From assembly GCA_004295885.1 (NCBI GenBank), contig SEDG01000087.1:1-9153 (forward strand): 9,153 bases of DNA, written 5' to 3'. This document shows, piece after piece, positions 1 through 7,092 of the stretch. How positions within the stretch are numbered: the stretch's first letter is position 1; the number at the start of each line of letters is the position of its first letter. The DNA is from Pedobacter sp. GTDB taxonomy: Bacteria; Bacteroidota; Bacteroidia; Sphingobacteriales; Sphingobacteriaceae. Both the position numbers and the translations under genes were made by a program. The notes beneath the pieces are model-generated. The model was not told the DNA's origin. It saw nothing but the letters and a program-made list of their open reading frames with translations, and searched no databases.

Positions 1-1117
1 TGACCGCCAAATCCAAAAGTATTACTTTGAGCCGCACGAATAGTACGTTTTTGAGCCTTGTTAAATGTAAAATTTAACTTTGGATCAAATTCTGGATCAT
101 CAGTAAAGTGATTGATAGTTGGTGGAACAATGTCATTCTGAACCGCTAGAATTGTAGCAATGGCTTCGATAGCACCTGCTGCCCCTAGTAAGTGTCCTGT
201 CATAGATTTAGTAGAGCTAATGTTTAAGTTATAAGCATCTTCACCAAATAAATCTACAATTGCTCTGCTCTCGCTAACATCTCCAAGTGGAGTAGAAGTA
301 CCATGAACATTAATGTAATCAATATCCGAAGTAGTTAGTTTAGCGTCTCTTAAAGCGTTAGACATTACTAATTTAGCACCTAAGCCTTGCGGGTGCGGAG
401 CTGTAATGTGATTTGCATCAGCACTCATACCGCCCCCTACAATTTCTGCATAGATTTTAGCGCCACGAGCTTTAGCATGTTCTAATTCTTCTAAAATAAT
501 TGTTCCAGCGCCTTCGCCAGCAACAAAACCTTCTCTATCCTTATCGAAAGGACGTGAGGCAGTTTTAGGGTCATCATTTCTTGTTGAAAGTGCATGCATG
601 GCGTTGAAACCGCCAATGCCTGCCTCGTTGATAATAGCTTCAGAACCACCACTGATAATGATATCAGCAATATCCAAGCGGATATAGTTGAAAGCATCAA
701 TCATTGCATTGGTTGCAGAGGCACACGCCGAAACAGTTGAGAAATTTGGTCCTCTTAAGCCGTATTTCATTGAAATGTGGCCAGGAGCAATGTCAATAAT
801 TACTTTTGGAATAAAGAATGGATTGATCCTTGGGGTACCATCGCCCAAAAAGAAAGTTTTCATCTCTTCTTGGAATGTTTTAAAACCGCCAATACCCGAT
901 CCCCAGATAACGCCTACACGGTTGGTGTCGATTTTTTCCCAATCGTAACCACCATCTTTTACGGCTTCTGCTGTTGATACCAAGGCATATTGCACAAATG
1001 GATCTAGCTTCCAGCGCCGCTCACACCATTGACCAAGCCATCCCAGAATTCTGGAACAGTATTGCCAATTGGAGTGAGCGCACCTAAACCTGTAACTACT
1101 ACTCTTTTTAATTCCAT
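1..1117 (-). pseudogene. fabF: 3-oxoacyl-ACP synthase II (KAS II), internally deleted and frameshifted; 3' end off the window
   Basis: FabF condenses malonyl-ACP with a growing acyl-ACP in cytosolic type II fatty-acid elongation. The start at 1117 opens with MELKRVVVTGLGALTPIGNT, typical of the family, but the frame stops at TAG (1006-1004) after 37 codons. From AAG at 1010 (KLDPFVQYA) the family sequence resumes in another frame and stays open to base 1. It carries the nucleophile Cys in TVSACASATN (about 723), the His of NVHGTSTPLGD (about 303) and the Lys and His of SSTKSMTGHLLGAAG (about 185-215). By alignment from memory with E. coli FabF, residues of about 35-69 are absent, so about 100 bases are missing; the frame requires a loss of 3n+1. 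About 13 C-terminal residues lie beyond the left edge. The gene follows acpP by 28 bases, as in many genomes. The family is certain. Whether the lesion is biological or an assembly error cannot be told here. Confidence 0.9.
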
Positions 1118-1145
1118 TTATACGTATTGTACGGAAAGCGTATTT

Positions 1146-1382
1146 TTACTTAACGTTTTTTTCTAAATAAGCAACAGCTTGACCTACAGTACCGATAGTT
1201 TCAGCCTGATCATCAGGAATTGCAACATTGAATTCTTTTTCAAATTCCATAATCAATTCTACAGTATCCAAAGAATCTGCACCTAGATCATTCGTGAAAG
1301 ACGCTTCTGGCGTAACTTCGCTTTCATCAACACCTAGTTTTTCTACAATGATAGCCTTAACTCTTGAAGCAATATCAGACAT
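1146..1382 (-). CDS. acpP: acyl carrier protein
   Basis: This small acidic cytosolic protein carries acyl intermediates of fatty-acid synthesis on a 4'-phosphopantetheine arm. The 78-residue length is standard. The attachment site is Ser37 in the motif GADSLDTVELIMEFEKEF (from residue 34), which also forms the recognition helix used by FabF and other partners. The C-terminal part (IPDDQAETIGTVGQAVAYLEKN) matches the usual helix III-IV region. The ATG at 1382 gives the canonical N-terminus (MSDIASRVKAIIVEKLG). No Shine-Dalgarno sequence is visible, as is usual in Bacteroidota. fabF follows 28 bases after the stop, so the two are very probably co-transcribed. Identification is secure. Confidence 0.98.
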   Translation of the reverse strand: MSDIASRVKAIIVEKLGVDESEVTPEASFTNDLGADSLDTVELIMEFEKEFNVAIPDDQAETIGTVGQAVAYLEKNVK

Positions 1383-1415
1383 AATTTTATAATTTAATGG
1401 TTAAATAATTCTGTG

Positions 1416-1447
1416 CAAAGAAAAATAAAATTCTAACACTTTTCAAA
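1416..1447 (-). promoter_or_regulatory. probable promoter of acpP-fabF
   Basis: On the minus strand a TTTG (1447-1444) is followed after 20 bases by TTTCTTTG (1423-1416). This matches the Bacteroidetes primary-sigma pattern TTTG - about 19-20 - TAnnTTTG with one mismatch (T for A at position 2). Transcription would start near 1409, leaving a leader of about 27 bases before the acpP ATG. It is inferred from sequence pattern only. Confidence 0.4.
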
Positions 1448-1540
1448 TGTTTTTATTTCTCAATCAATTTTAATCTTTTTATTTCAAACTTAATGTAAAA
1501 TTAGTTTTATAATTTCGTAATTCTAAAAAAATATTACGTT

Positions 1541-1960
1541 TTGAACAAAACTTATTTAAAACTGTCTTTAGACCTTGATTTTGTTTTAATAGCCATAACT
1601 GCAGCTGTAAAAGATTATATCCTCTGCCACAAGATAAATAAAAGCCTCGAGTTTGAGTTCGAAAAGACTGATGATCACGAGGTTTACTATAATATTGATG
1701 AGGCTCCACTTTCATTTTCTAGATTTTATTATTTTGTAGAACAGGGGGAAATTGAGTATTATTTGGTTAACAATCGAAATCCAGAAGGGTTTTTGATTCC
1801 TGAAATGAACAAAGTTGATTTTTTCATCATTATACAGCAGTACGTAGATAAAGAAGACCTTAATTTTATTTTAACTAGATTAAACAAACTACCTGATATT
1901 CAAGTAGCTGCGCAAATTGATCCGCTTAAATTAAAGTCGAAAGAAAATTTGGTAATGTAA
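1541..1960 (+). CDS. IPExxxVDY family protein (unknown function)
   Basis: This 139-residue cytosolic protein has no signal peptide or membrane segment. It is recognised as the Bacteroidota IPExxxVDY family by its signature at residues 86-94 (IPEMNKVDF, with Phe in place of the usual Tyr) and by conserved ends: LDLDFVLIAIT near the N-terminus and IDPLKLKSKENLVM at the C-terminus. The molecular function of the family is not known to me. The start is TTG at 1541; no ATG lies upstream in frame, and starting later would remove the conserved KLSLDLDFVLIAIT stretch. It diverges from acpP and precedes pyk by 135 bases, an arrangement I recall from related genomes. No terminator separates it from pyk, so read-through into pyk is possible although pyk has its own promoter. 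Confidence 0.88.
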   Translation: MNKTYLKLSLDLDFVLIAITAAVKDYILCHKINKSLEFEFEKTDDHEVYYNIDEAPLSFSRFYYFVEQGEIEYYLVNNRNPEGFLIPEMNKVDFFIIIQQYVDKEDLNFILTRLNKLPDIQVAAQIDPLKLKSKENLVM

Positions 1961-1968
1961 ATTTTATA

Positions 1969-1997
1969 TTGTTAGTGTATTAAATACACTATATTTG
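1969..1997 (+). promoter_or_regulatory. Bacteroidetes-type promoter of pyk
   Basis: A -33 TTG at 1969-1971 is followed after 18 bases by a perfect -7 element TATATTTG (TAnnTTTG) at 1990-1997. Transcription should start a few bases after 1997, giving a pyk leader of roughly 90 bases. It is the best match to the phylum's primary-sigma consensus that I found in the window. Confidence 0.65.
1973..1991. promoter_or_regulatory. perfect 19-base palindrome inside the pyk promoter (candidate operator)
   Basis: TAGTGTATTAAATACACTA is a perfect inverted repeat with 9-base arms around one central base. It begins two bases after the -33 TTG and ends within the first two bases of the -7 box, so a dimeric regulator bound here would occlude RNA polymerase. 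It lacks a GC-rich stem and a following T-run, so it is a poor terminator for the upstream gene. Its role as an operator is inference and no cognate regulator is visible in the window. Confidence 0.5.
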
Positions 1998-2095
1998 AAT
2001 CTAAATAACCAAAATATAACATAAACAATTAGATAAAACACCGTTAATTTCTACAATAACGCCTTTTTGTTTTATCATTTAATAGAAATAAATAA

Positions 2096-3526
2096 ATGAA
2101 ACCTTTTCATTCAAGAACAAAAATTGTAGCCACATTAGGCCCAGCATCGGCTAAACCAGACGTTTTGTACAGTATGTTTAACGCAGGATTAGATGTTTGC
2201 CGTTTAAACTTTTCTCACGGTTCTCAGGCAGATCATCAAGAAGTTTTAGATACCATCCGTAGCATCAATAAAAAATATAAGTATAACGTAGGTATCTTAG
2301 CCGATTTGCAAGGTCCCAAAATTAGAATTGGTACTGTAAAGGATGGTGGTATTCACTTAGTTAACGGTAAACGCACAGTTATTACCACTCAAGAATGTGT
2401 TGGTAATGAGGAGCGTATTTACATTACTTATGAGAACTTTCCACAAGATGTGAAAGCAGGAGAAATTATTCTTTTAGATGATGGAAAATTGCAAATGCGT
2501 GTAATTGAAACCAATTATAAGGATGAAGTAGTTTGCGAAATCGTTCACGGTGGAATTTTAACTTCAAGAAAGGGCGTAAATCTTCCAAATACAAAGGTTT
2601 CTATTCCTTCATTAACAATAGAAGATCGTAAAAACCTAGAATTTGTTCTTGAGAATGATGTAGAATGGATCGGTTTATCTTTCGTTCGTAATGCAGAAGA
2701 CATCGTTGAATTGAAAGATATCATCAAAGCCCGTGGTAAAAAAGCAAGAGTTGTTGCTAAAATTGAAAAACCAGAAGCGATTGCAAATATTGACGAAATT
2801 ATAGCTGTATCTGATGCAATCATGGTTGCTCGTGGAGATCTTGGAGTAGAAATGCCAATGGAAGAAGTGCCATTGTTGCAAAAAATGATTGTAAAAAAAT
2901 GTAGAGCAGCTTCTAAGCCAGTTATCATTGCTACACAGATGTTAGAGAGTATGATTACTACTCCTCGTCCAACTCGTGCAGAAGTAAATGACGTGGCAAA
3001 CTCTGTGTTAGATGGTGCTGATGCAGTAATGTTGAGTGGAGAAACTTCAGTAGGAGAGTTTCCATTGATCGTTATCGAAACAATGCAAAAAATTATTTCT
3101 AACATAGAAGATAACAACTACTCTTTCCACGTTGAGAAATATTTAAATAAAGATTCAAAAAGCTTTTTGGCTGATGCGGTTTGCGATTCTGCTTGTTTCT
3201 TGGCAAAACAAACCAATGCAGTTGGTATAGTTTCAATGACATCAAGCGGTTATACTGCATTTGAGCTTTCGAGCCACAGACCACAAGCCCCTATATTTAT
3301 TTTTACGAGTAATGAAGGGATGTTAAATACATTGAGTTTAATTTGGGGAGTAAGAGGTTTTTACTACGATAAATTTGAAACTACTGATGATACCATTACC
3401 GATGTAAATGATGTTTTGAAAAAAAATAAATTAATCAAAAAAGGTGATATCGTGATTAATTCGGCTTCAATTCCGCTACACGCCAAAGGCAAAACGAATA
3501 TGATTAAAGTTACGGTTGTAGAATAA
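2096..3526 (+). CDS. pyk: pyruvate kinase
   Basis: Catalyses the last step of glycolysis in the cytosol, phosphoenolpyruvate + ADP to pyruvate + ATP. The 476-residue length is normal for bacterial enzymes with A, B and C domains. Visible elements are: the nucleotide and phosphate-binding R36-L-N-F-S-H-G42; ADLQGPKIRIG (69-79) leading into the B-domain lid; LLDDGKL in the lid; the catalytic Lys222 and metal ligand Glu224 in AKIEKPEAI; the signature IMVARGDLGVEMP with metal ligand Asp248; and Thr280 in IIATQMLESM. All key residues are present, each offset by two from E. coli PykF numbering. The C-terminal domain (from about 350) would hold any allosteric site. The ATG at 2096 gives the family's usual start (MKPFHSRTKIVATLGPAS). 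It has its own promoter and a 3' hairpin terminator, so it probably forms a single-gene unit. Confidence 0.98.
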   Translation: MKPFHSRTKIVATLGPASAKPDVLYSMFNAGLDVCRLNFSHGSQADHQEVLDTIRSINKKYKYNVGILADLQGPKIRIGTVKDGGIHLVNGKRTVITTQECVGNEERIYITYENFPQDVKAGEIILLDDGKLQMRVIETNYKDEVVCEIVHGGILTSRKGVNLPNTKVSIPSLTIEDRKNLEFVLENDVEWIGLSFVRNAEDIVELKDIIKARGKKARVVAKIEKPEAIANIDEIIAVSDAIMVARGDLGVEMPMEEVPLLQKMIVKKCRAASKPVIIATQMLESMITTPRPTRAEVNDVANSVLDGADAVMLSGETSVGEFPLIVIETMQKIISNIEDNNYSFHVEKYLNKDSKSFLADAVCDSACFLAKQTNAVGIVSMTSSGYTAFELSSHRPQAPIFIFTSNEGMLNTLSLIWGVRGFYYDKFETTDDTITDVNDVLKKNKLIKKGDIVINSASIPLHAKGKTNMIKVTVVE

Positions 3527-3549
3527 ATCTAACCAAATATAATAATGAG

Positions 3550-3579
3550 ATGCCCTTGCTTAAAGCTTGGGCATTTTTT
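3550..3579 (+). terminator. rho-independent terminator of pyk
   Basis: A six-base stem, ATGCCC (3550-3555) with GGGCAT (3569-3574), closes a 13-base loop and is followed directly by a run of six T (3574-3579). It lies 24 bases after the pyk stop codon. Confidence 0.75.
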
Positions 3580-3672
3580 GTATAATCATTTTAAAGAATG
3601 TATTATTCCTAATACTTTAAAGGCGATTAGTTGAAATAATTTATTTTTATACCCTACTAAAACAATAAGCAG

Positions 3673-5829
3673 ATGAATAAATATTTACTTACAGTAACAG
3701 CGACAGCTTTGTCACTTGCTGTAAACGCCCAGCAAGGTGTTATAACGGCTAAGGATTATGAGCGTGCAGAAAGCTTTATGGCATACAATACGTCGCAGTA
3801 TGTAGATCGTGCAAGCATTAGCCCAAACTGGATTGCTGGTACAGATAAATTCTGGTATACTGTTAAAGGTCAAAATGGTACGGAAACTTTCTTGGTAGAT
3901 CCAGAGAAAAAAACAAAGACTTTAACTACCGAATATAAAGATAGTCCATCTGGACAAGGTGGAGGCAGGAGATTTGGCGGTGGTTCAAGCGGGGTTACAT
4001 CGCCCGATGGCAAAAAAGCTGTATTTATAAAAGATTGGAATTTATGGGTACGTGATATTGCGACTAAAAAAGAAACCCAATTAACTACAGATGGGATAAA
4101 AGATTACGGTTATGCAACTGATAATGCTGGGTGGACAATGAGTGATGGGCCAATTGTACGTTGGTCGCCAGATTCTAAAAAAGTTGCCACTTTCCAGCAA
4201 GATCAAAGAAATGTGAGCGATATGTATTTGGTAACTACCAATGTTGGCGCTCCAGTTTTAAAGGCTTGGAAATACCCGTTGCCAGGTGATAAAACAATTG
4301 CAACGATTAGAAGAGTAGTCATCGATGTAGAAAATGCAAAAGTAATCAGCTTAAATATTCCACCAGATCCACACAGAGCTACTTTAAGTGATGATATTGC
4401 AAGTAGCGGAACTTTCGATGACATCGATTGGAAAGCTGATGGTTCTGAAATGGCATTTCTATCAACTTCAAGAGACCATAAAAATGAAAAATTCCGCATC
4501 GCGGATGCAACTACAGGAGCTGTTAGAGAAGTTTTTGAGGAAACTGTGAAAACACAATTTGAATCTGGTAGAGGAGTAATAAATTGGCGTTACTTGCCAG
4601 CTACTAAAGAAATCCTTTGGTATTCTGAGCGAGATAACTGGGGTCATATGTATCTGTATGATGCAACCACCGGAAAGTTAAAAAATCAAATTACCAAAGG
4701 AGATTGGTTGGTGACAAGATTGGTAAAAGTAGATGAGAAAAACCGAGTTTTATACTTTATGGGATGTGGTCGTGAGCCAGGTAATCCATATTTTGGTTAT
4801 TTCTATAAGATAGGATTTGACGGTAAAGGGCTAACTTTATTAACGCCAGATGCTGGAAATCATACGATTACTTTATCGCCAACGGCCAATTACTTGTTGG
4901 ATAATTATTCTACACCAGAAACACCGCCAACGATGGCCTACAGAGATATTAAAGGAAAATTGGTTACAGCATTAGAGAAAACAGATGTTTCAAGACTAGT
5001 TGCCAAAGGCTGGAAGGCACCAATTTCTGTTAGCACAAAAGGTGGCGATGGCAAAACCGATGTTTACGGCTTGATATTTACACCAACTAAAATGGATCCA
5101 AGTAAAAAATATCCAGTTATCGATTATATTTATCCTGGTCCGCAGGGCGGAAGCGTTGGAAGCTGGTCTTTCTCTGCTTCAAGAGGCGACCATCAGGCAT
5201 TAGCAGAGTTGGGCTTTATCGTAGTAATGATTGAAGGGACAAGTAATCCATTCCGCTCAAAAGCATTTCATGATATGAGTTATGGAAATATGGCCGAAAA
5301 TACTTTACCAGACCAAATTGCCGCCATCAGAACCTTGGCAAAAACATATCCAATTGATACCAATAAAGTAGGTATTTGGGGTCACTCTGGTGGTGGTTTT
5401 GCAACGGCTGCAGCTATGTTCCGTTATCCAGATTTCTTTAAAGTTGGTATTGCAGAATCAGGTAACCATGACAACCGTAACTATGAGGATGATTGGGGCG
5501 AAAGATACAATGGTTTGGTAGAAAACTCTGATTATGAGAAACAAGCAAATCAAAATTATGCGAAAAACTTAAAAGGAAAGCTAATGTTAGCGCATGGAAT
5601 GATGGATAACAATGTACCGCCATCAAATACAATGCTGGTTGTTGATGCATTAATTAAAGCCAATAAAAGCTTCGATTTATTAGTGTTCCCAAATAGTGCA
5701 CACGGTTTTGGTGCTTATTCGCCTTACATGATGCGTAGACGTTGGGACTATTTCGTGCAGAACTTATTAAATATGGAGCCACCAAAAGATTATTTATTAG
5801 GCGGGGCACCACAGAGACCGAGAAATTAA
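3673..5829 (+). CDS. secreted S9 family (DPP4-like) serine peptidase
   Basis: A 718-residue exported peptidase of the prolyl oligopeptidase family S9. It has a Sec signal peptide (residues 1-19, cut after VNA, before QQG), an eight-blade-type beta-propeller region (about 60-480, PF00930-like) and a C-terminal alpha/beta-hydrolase domain (about 500-710, PF00326-like). The predicted triad is complete: Ser572 in GHSGGG, Asp645 in HGMMDNNVPP and His677 in SAHGFGAY. The Glu-Glu motif that anchors the substrate N-terminus in true DPP4 is not present: the equivalent stretch is GWTMSDGPIVRWSPDS (153-168). Strict dipeptide release should therefore not be assumed. A Gly-rich loop (GQGGGRRFGGGSSG, near residue 95-110) lies before the first clear propeller repeats. 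The protein probably acts in the periplasm or on the outer membrane in peptide scavenging. It appears monocistronic, with a strong terminator after it. Family is secure; substrate is unknown. Confidence 0.93.
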   Translation: MNKYLLTVTATALSLAVNAQQGVITAKDYERAESFMAYNTSQYVDRASISPNWIAGTDKFWYTVKGQNGTETFLVDPEKKTKTLTTEYKDSPSGQGGGRRFGGGSSGVTSPDGKKAVFIKDWNLWVRDIATKKETQLTTDGIKDYGYATDNAGWTMSDGPIVRWSPDSKKVATFQQDQRNVSDMYLVTTNVGAPVLKAWKYPLPGDKTIATIRRVVIDVENAKVISLNIPPDPHRATLSDDIASSGTFDDIDWKADGSEMAFLSTSRDHKNEKFRIADATTGAVREVFEETVKTQFESGRGVINWRYLPATKEILWYSERDNWGHMYLYDATTGKLKNQITKGDWLVTRLVKVDEKNRVLYFMGCGREPGNPYFGYFYKIGFDGKGLTLLTPDAGNHTITLSPTANYLLDNYSTPETPPTMAYRDIKGKLVTALEKTDVSRLVAKGWKAPISVSTKGGDGKTDVYGLIFTPTKMDPSKKYPVIDYIYPGPQGGSVGSWSFSASRGDHQALAELGFIVVMIEGTSNPFRSKAFHDMSYGNMAENTLPDQIAAIRTLAKTYPIDTNKVGIWGHSGGGFATAAAMFRYPDFFKVGIAESGNHDNRNYEDDWGERYNGLVENSDYEKQANQNYAKNLKGKLMLAHGMMDNNVPPSNTMLVVDALIKANKSFDLLVFPNSAHGFGAYSPYMMRRRWDYFVQNLLNMEPPKDYLLGGAPQRPRN

Positions 5830-5845
5830 TAAGAAAGATAAAATC

Positions 5846-5878
5846 AAATCCTCAATCAGAAATGGTTGGGGATTTTTT
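5846..5878 (+). terminator. rho-independent terminator of the S9 peptidase gene
   Basis: An 11-12 base stem (from 5846-5857 with 5864-5875, including two T-G pairs) closes a six-base loop (AGAAAT) and runs into six T (5873-5878). It sits 16 bases after the peptidase stop. The minus-strand side is followed by TTTGATTTTAT, so it may also end the convergent gene, whose stop codon overlaps the T-run. Confidence 0.8.
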
Positions 5879-6098
5879 ATTTTGTGTCATCCTTCTTCTT
5901 TACGTGGTCTGCTAATTCATAACCTTTTCTTTCTTCATTTTTATCCTTATCTAAAAAAAGCAAAACGATTAAAGAAATAATTGGGATTAAGAAGGAGATA
6001 AAAAACCAAAACCAAAAACTTTTGCCCATACTGTGTGCATAAACGCCCGCAACGGTTTGAGGGATTAGCATAAAACATAGAACTAGTATTTCTGGCAT
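5877..6098 (-). CDS. small two-helix membrane protein, unknown function
   Basis: A 73-residue protein with two hydrophobic segments (about residues 4-21 and 28-49) separated by a short HSMGKS turn, then a strongly charged cytosolic-type tail (DKDKNEERKGYELADHVKKKDDTK). The second segment, rich in aromatic residues with a central Pro (SFWFWFFISFLIPIISLIVL), resembles the common bacterial pattern of small inner-membrane proteins with a GK/R-S-x-W-x-W/F turn, but I do not recognise a named family. I chose the ATG at 6098; a TTG three codons upstream (6107) adds nothing. The stop lies inside the terminator of the convergent peptidase gene. It diverges from the next gene with only 51 bases between starts. 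Hydrophobic structure and own promoter candidate (TACTTTTG, 6112-6105) support a real gene. Confidence 0.7.
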   Translation of the reverse strand: MPEILVLCFMLIPQTVAGVYAHSMGKSFWFWFFISFLIPIISLIVLLFLDKDKNEERKGYELADHVKKKDDTK

Positions 6099-6149
6099 GA
6101 TAAACAAAAGTAAAAATTAAGGGTTAAATTAGCATCAATCAATTAAACT

Positions 6150-6821
6150 ATGGAAACTAAAATAAGGGCAATCATTACAGGAGTGACAGGAATGGTTGGT
6201 GAAGGCGTGTTATACGAATGTATAAACAGCGACAAGGTAGAGGCTATTTTAGTCATCAATAGAAAACCTTGCGGTTACAGTCATCCAAAATTAAAAGAGA
6301 TTATTCATCAGGATTTTTTCGATTTTTCTACGATAGAAAATCAATTAGTAGATTATAATGCCTGTTATTTTTGCTTGGGCGTTACTTCTGTTGGCAAGGA
6401 TAAAGACGAATATTTTAAAATGACCTATACCTTAACTATGCATGTTGCAGAAACGTTAAGCAAGTTAAACAGCGACATGACGTTTTGTTACGTATCTGGA
6501 GCAGGAACAAATAGTAGCGAAAAAGGAGGGATAAATTGGGCGATAGTGAAAGGTAAAACTGAAAATGATTTAATGAAAATGCCATTTAAGCAAGTTTTTA
6601 ATTTTCGTCCTGGAATAATAAAACCCACCAAAGGCTTAAAATATACCCATGGTTTTTATAAAGTATTCATGTGGCTATTCCCAATTTTAAAGGCCATTAA
6701 CTCCAATAGCTTCGTAAGTTTAAAAGAAATGGGCTTAGCAATGATAAATACCGGAAATACTGTTAATGAAAGAAGGATTTTAGAGGTCAAGGATATCATT
6801 GCGTTAGCAAAAGAGAACTAA
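6150..6821 (+). CDS. atypical short-chain dehydrogenase / NAD(P)-binding epimerase-like protein
   Basis: A 223-residue cytosolic Rossmann-fold protein. The dinucleotide-binding glycine motif is at the N-terminus (TGVTGMVGEG, residues 10-19). A following strand ends in an Arg (VINRKP, near 39), which usually favours NADP(H). The FCLGVTS stretch (near 74-80) and the YVSGAGT strand with Ser116 match the SDR core. Where classical SDRs have YxxxK this protein has W130-A-I-V-K134, so the Lys is kept but the catalytic Tyr is replaced. I recall the same WAxVKGKTE pattern in related Bacteroidota proteins, so it is probably a family trait, not a mutation here. FRPGIIKP (near 152-159) is the usual post-active-site strand. 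The substrate is unknown, and it may only bind nucleotide. The start is ATG at 6150, with only 51 bases to the divergent neighbour. A hairpin terminator follows the stop. Confidence 0.85.
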   Translation: METKIRAIITGVTGMVGEGVLYECINSDKVEAILVINRKPCGYSHPKLKEIIHQDFFDFSTIENQLVDYNACYFCLGVTSVGKDKDEYFKMTYTLTMHVAETLSKLNSDMTFCYVSGAGTNSSEKGGINWAIVKGKTENDLMKMPFKQVFNFRPGIIKPTKGLKYTHGFYKVFMWLFPILKAINSNSFVSLKEMGLAMINTGNTVNERRILEVKDIIALAKEN

Positions 6822-6822
6822 A

Positions 6823-6850
6823 TAAAAAGCATCAGTTTTACTGATGCTTT
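6823..6850 (-). terminator. shared terminator between convergent genes
   Basis: A perfect ten-base stem, AAAGCATCAG (6826-6835) with CTGATGCTTT (6841-6850), closes a five-base loop. On the minus strand it is followed by five T, so it is a good terminator for the small gene ending at 6857. On the plus strand only TTT follows, so termination of the SDR-like gene there would be weaker. Confidence 0.75.
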
Positions 6851-6856
6851 AAATAA

Positions 6857-7030
6857 TTATTGACCTCTTTTTCGTTGATTATCTTTGTTTGAGGTCTGGT
6901 CGGAACGTTGCCCTCCTCCATTAGTTATACCATTTTCCTTTTTATCCAATTTAGGATTGTGGTTAGCTCTATCGGCTTTTGAACCCCCTTGTACAGTTGG
7001 GTTATTTTTTGGCGTGCTTACATCTTTCAT
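6857..7030 (-). CDS. 57-residue basic, probably disordered protein
   Basis: An ATG at 7030 opens a 57-codon frame ending in TAA at 6857. The product starts MKDVSTPKNNPTVQGGSKAD and ends SNKDNQRKRGQ. It contains no Cys, Phe, Tyr or Trp, is dominated by Lys, Asn, Gly, Gln and Asp, and carries a net charge of about +6, so it is very probably unstructured and cytosolic. No domain or function is recognised. Support for a real gene comes from its ordered low-complexity composition, an ATG start, and a hairpin terminator that begins seven bases after the stop in the right orientation. The opposite strand over this region also has an open frame, but with an implausible product. It lies 62 bases after the GlcG-like gene, on the same strand, and could be co-transcribed with it. 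Possible roles (nucleic-acid binding or stress-related hydrophilin) are guesses. Confidence 0.6.
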   Translation of the reverse strand: MKDVSTPKNNPTVQGGSKADRANHNPKLDKKENGITNGGGQRSDQTSNKDNQRKRGQ

Positions 7031-7092
7031 AATAAAAATATTTAGTTATCATTTAGAGCGCTTATTACCAACAATCAAAAAAAGAAAAGGTT

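Noticed and set aside
503..1018. The 10-mer GGCGCTGGAA occurs both at the fabF lesion (1018-1009) and inside fabF (512-503), suggesting recombination.
   Set aside because: Recombination between these copies would remove the ~506 bases between them, not the ~100 bases that are missing. Both copies encode Gly-Ala-Gly-type segments and the match is most likely chance.
1973..1991. The 19-base palindrome as a terminator of the IPExxxVDY gene.
   Set aside because: The stem is AT-rich and is followed by TATTTGAAT rather than a T-run; overlap with the promoter boxes fits an operator better.
2545..3117. A 190-codon open frame on the strand opposite pyk.
   Set aside because: pyk is unmistakable on the plus strand. 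The antisense product is Ser/Ile-rich with no recognisable domain, as expected from a codon-bias shadow.
3631..3658. TTG (3631-3633) with TACCCTAC near 3650 as a promoter for the S9 peptidase.
   Set aside because: The -7 part matches TAnnTTTG only in the first two bases, so the support is too weak to list.
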